A model generated the notes under the pieces. It did no database searches and had not been told where the DNA came from. It saw nothing but the letters and a program-made list of their open reading frames with translations. 64,000 nucleotides of DNA, from assembly GCA_036245525.1 (NCBI GenBank), contig BTPG01000008.1, positions 34,178,850 through 34,242,849 on the forward strand. Reading direction: 5' to 3'. Numbering within the stretch: the stretch's first letter is position 1; each line of letters begins with the position of its first letter. The stretch is from Semisulcospira habei. Taxonomy: Eukaryota > Mollusca > Gastropoda > Semisulcospiridae. The position numbers were made by a program, and so were the translations under genes. Shown piece by piece: positions 63,879-64,000 of this stretch.

Positions 63879-64000
63879 CTGCAATATAGGAAAATTACAT
63901 GCAGATCTTAATTCCACCTTCTCGATTAGAAAGAAAATGATTTACATTACAGATGTAATTTTAGAAATACTGGACGAACACTTTAACTTAAACCTGCACT

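Noticed and set aside
1..64000. Host promoter, CpG island or second host gene
   Set aside because: No initiating exon, no convincing core promoter outside LTRs, and every other long frame is explained by retroelements. The GC-rich zones correspond to DIRS copies.

Overview
The window looks like invertebrate metazoan DNA, most likely from a mollusc (inference). It is intron-rich, AT-rich outside the repeats, and full of retroelements (DIRS-like, Gmr1-like Ty3/gypsy, several LINE families, a tRNA-derived SINE) and short TTAA-bounded hairpin elements. There are no prokaryotic features and no CRISPR array.

Only one host gene is supported. It fills almost the whole window on the minus strand, from 63878 down to a stop codon at 2296, and its 5' part lies beyond position 64000. 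Nineteen exons can be read. All 18 junctions are GT-AG and keep a single frame, giving about 1350 residues. The protein has a canonical serine/threonine kinase domain (PK1), a linker, an Ig domain, an FN3 domain, a second kinase-like domain (PK2) and a Glu/Pro/Ser/Thr-rich tail. This order is that of the C terminus of obscurin/UNC-89, the giant sarcomeric M-line signalling protein. PK2 has lost the catalytic Asp, the catalytic-loop Lys and Asn, and the DFG glycine, so it reads as a pseudokinase.

The rest is intron and 3' flank filled with mobile DNA. The layout is as follows. 1-2295: 3' flank with hairpin repeats. 3307-3794: perfect 244-bp tandem duplication. 4756-12327: Gmr1-like LTR retrotransposon with integrase upstream of reverse transcriptase, and a LINE fragment inside its left LTR. 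12468-16513: nearly complete LINE flanked by 10-bp target duplications, starting with a tRNA-derived SINE-type head. 18.5-23.5 kb: Rex1/CR1-like LINE with a second copy of the first LINE nested in it. 23.8-28.3 kb: L2/CR1-like LINE with CA microsatellites. 33.6-42.0, 43.7-49.9 and 51.4-58.2 kb: three DIRS-like tyrosine-recombinase retrotransposons, all in the sense of the host gene. 58.7-59.4 kb: solo LTR of the Gmr1-like family.

None of the mobile elements is intact. The most interesting signals are: (i) a short intron conserved in the DIRS copies, separating a tiny ATG exon from a Cys-rich ORF1 domain; (ii) terminal and internal complementary regions of three DIRS copies that all point to a TTT/AAA crossover; (iii) the LINE with a SINE head; (iv) the Ty1/copia-like domain order of the Gmr1-like element; (v) the pseudokinase state of PK2; (vi) exon-fragment duplications beside exons 12 and 17; (vii) a large set of TTAA-bounded hairpin elements in the introns.
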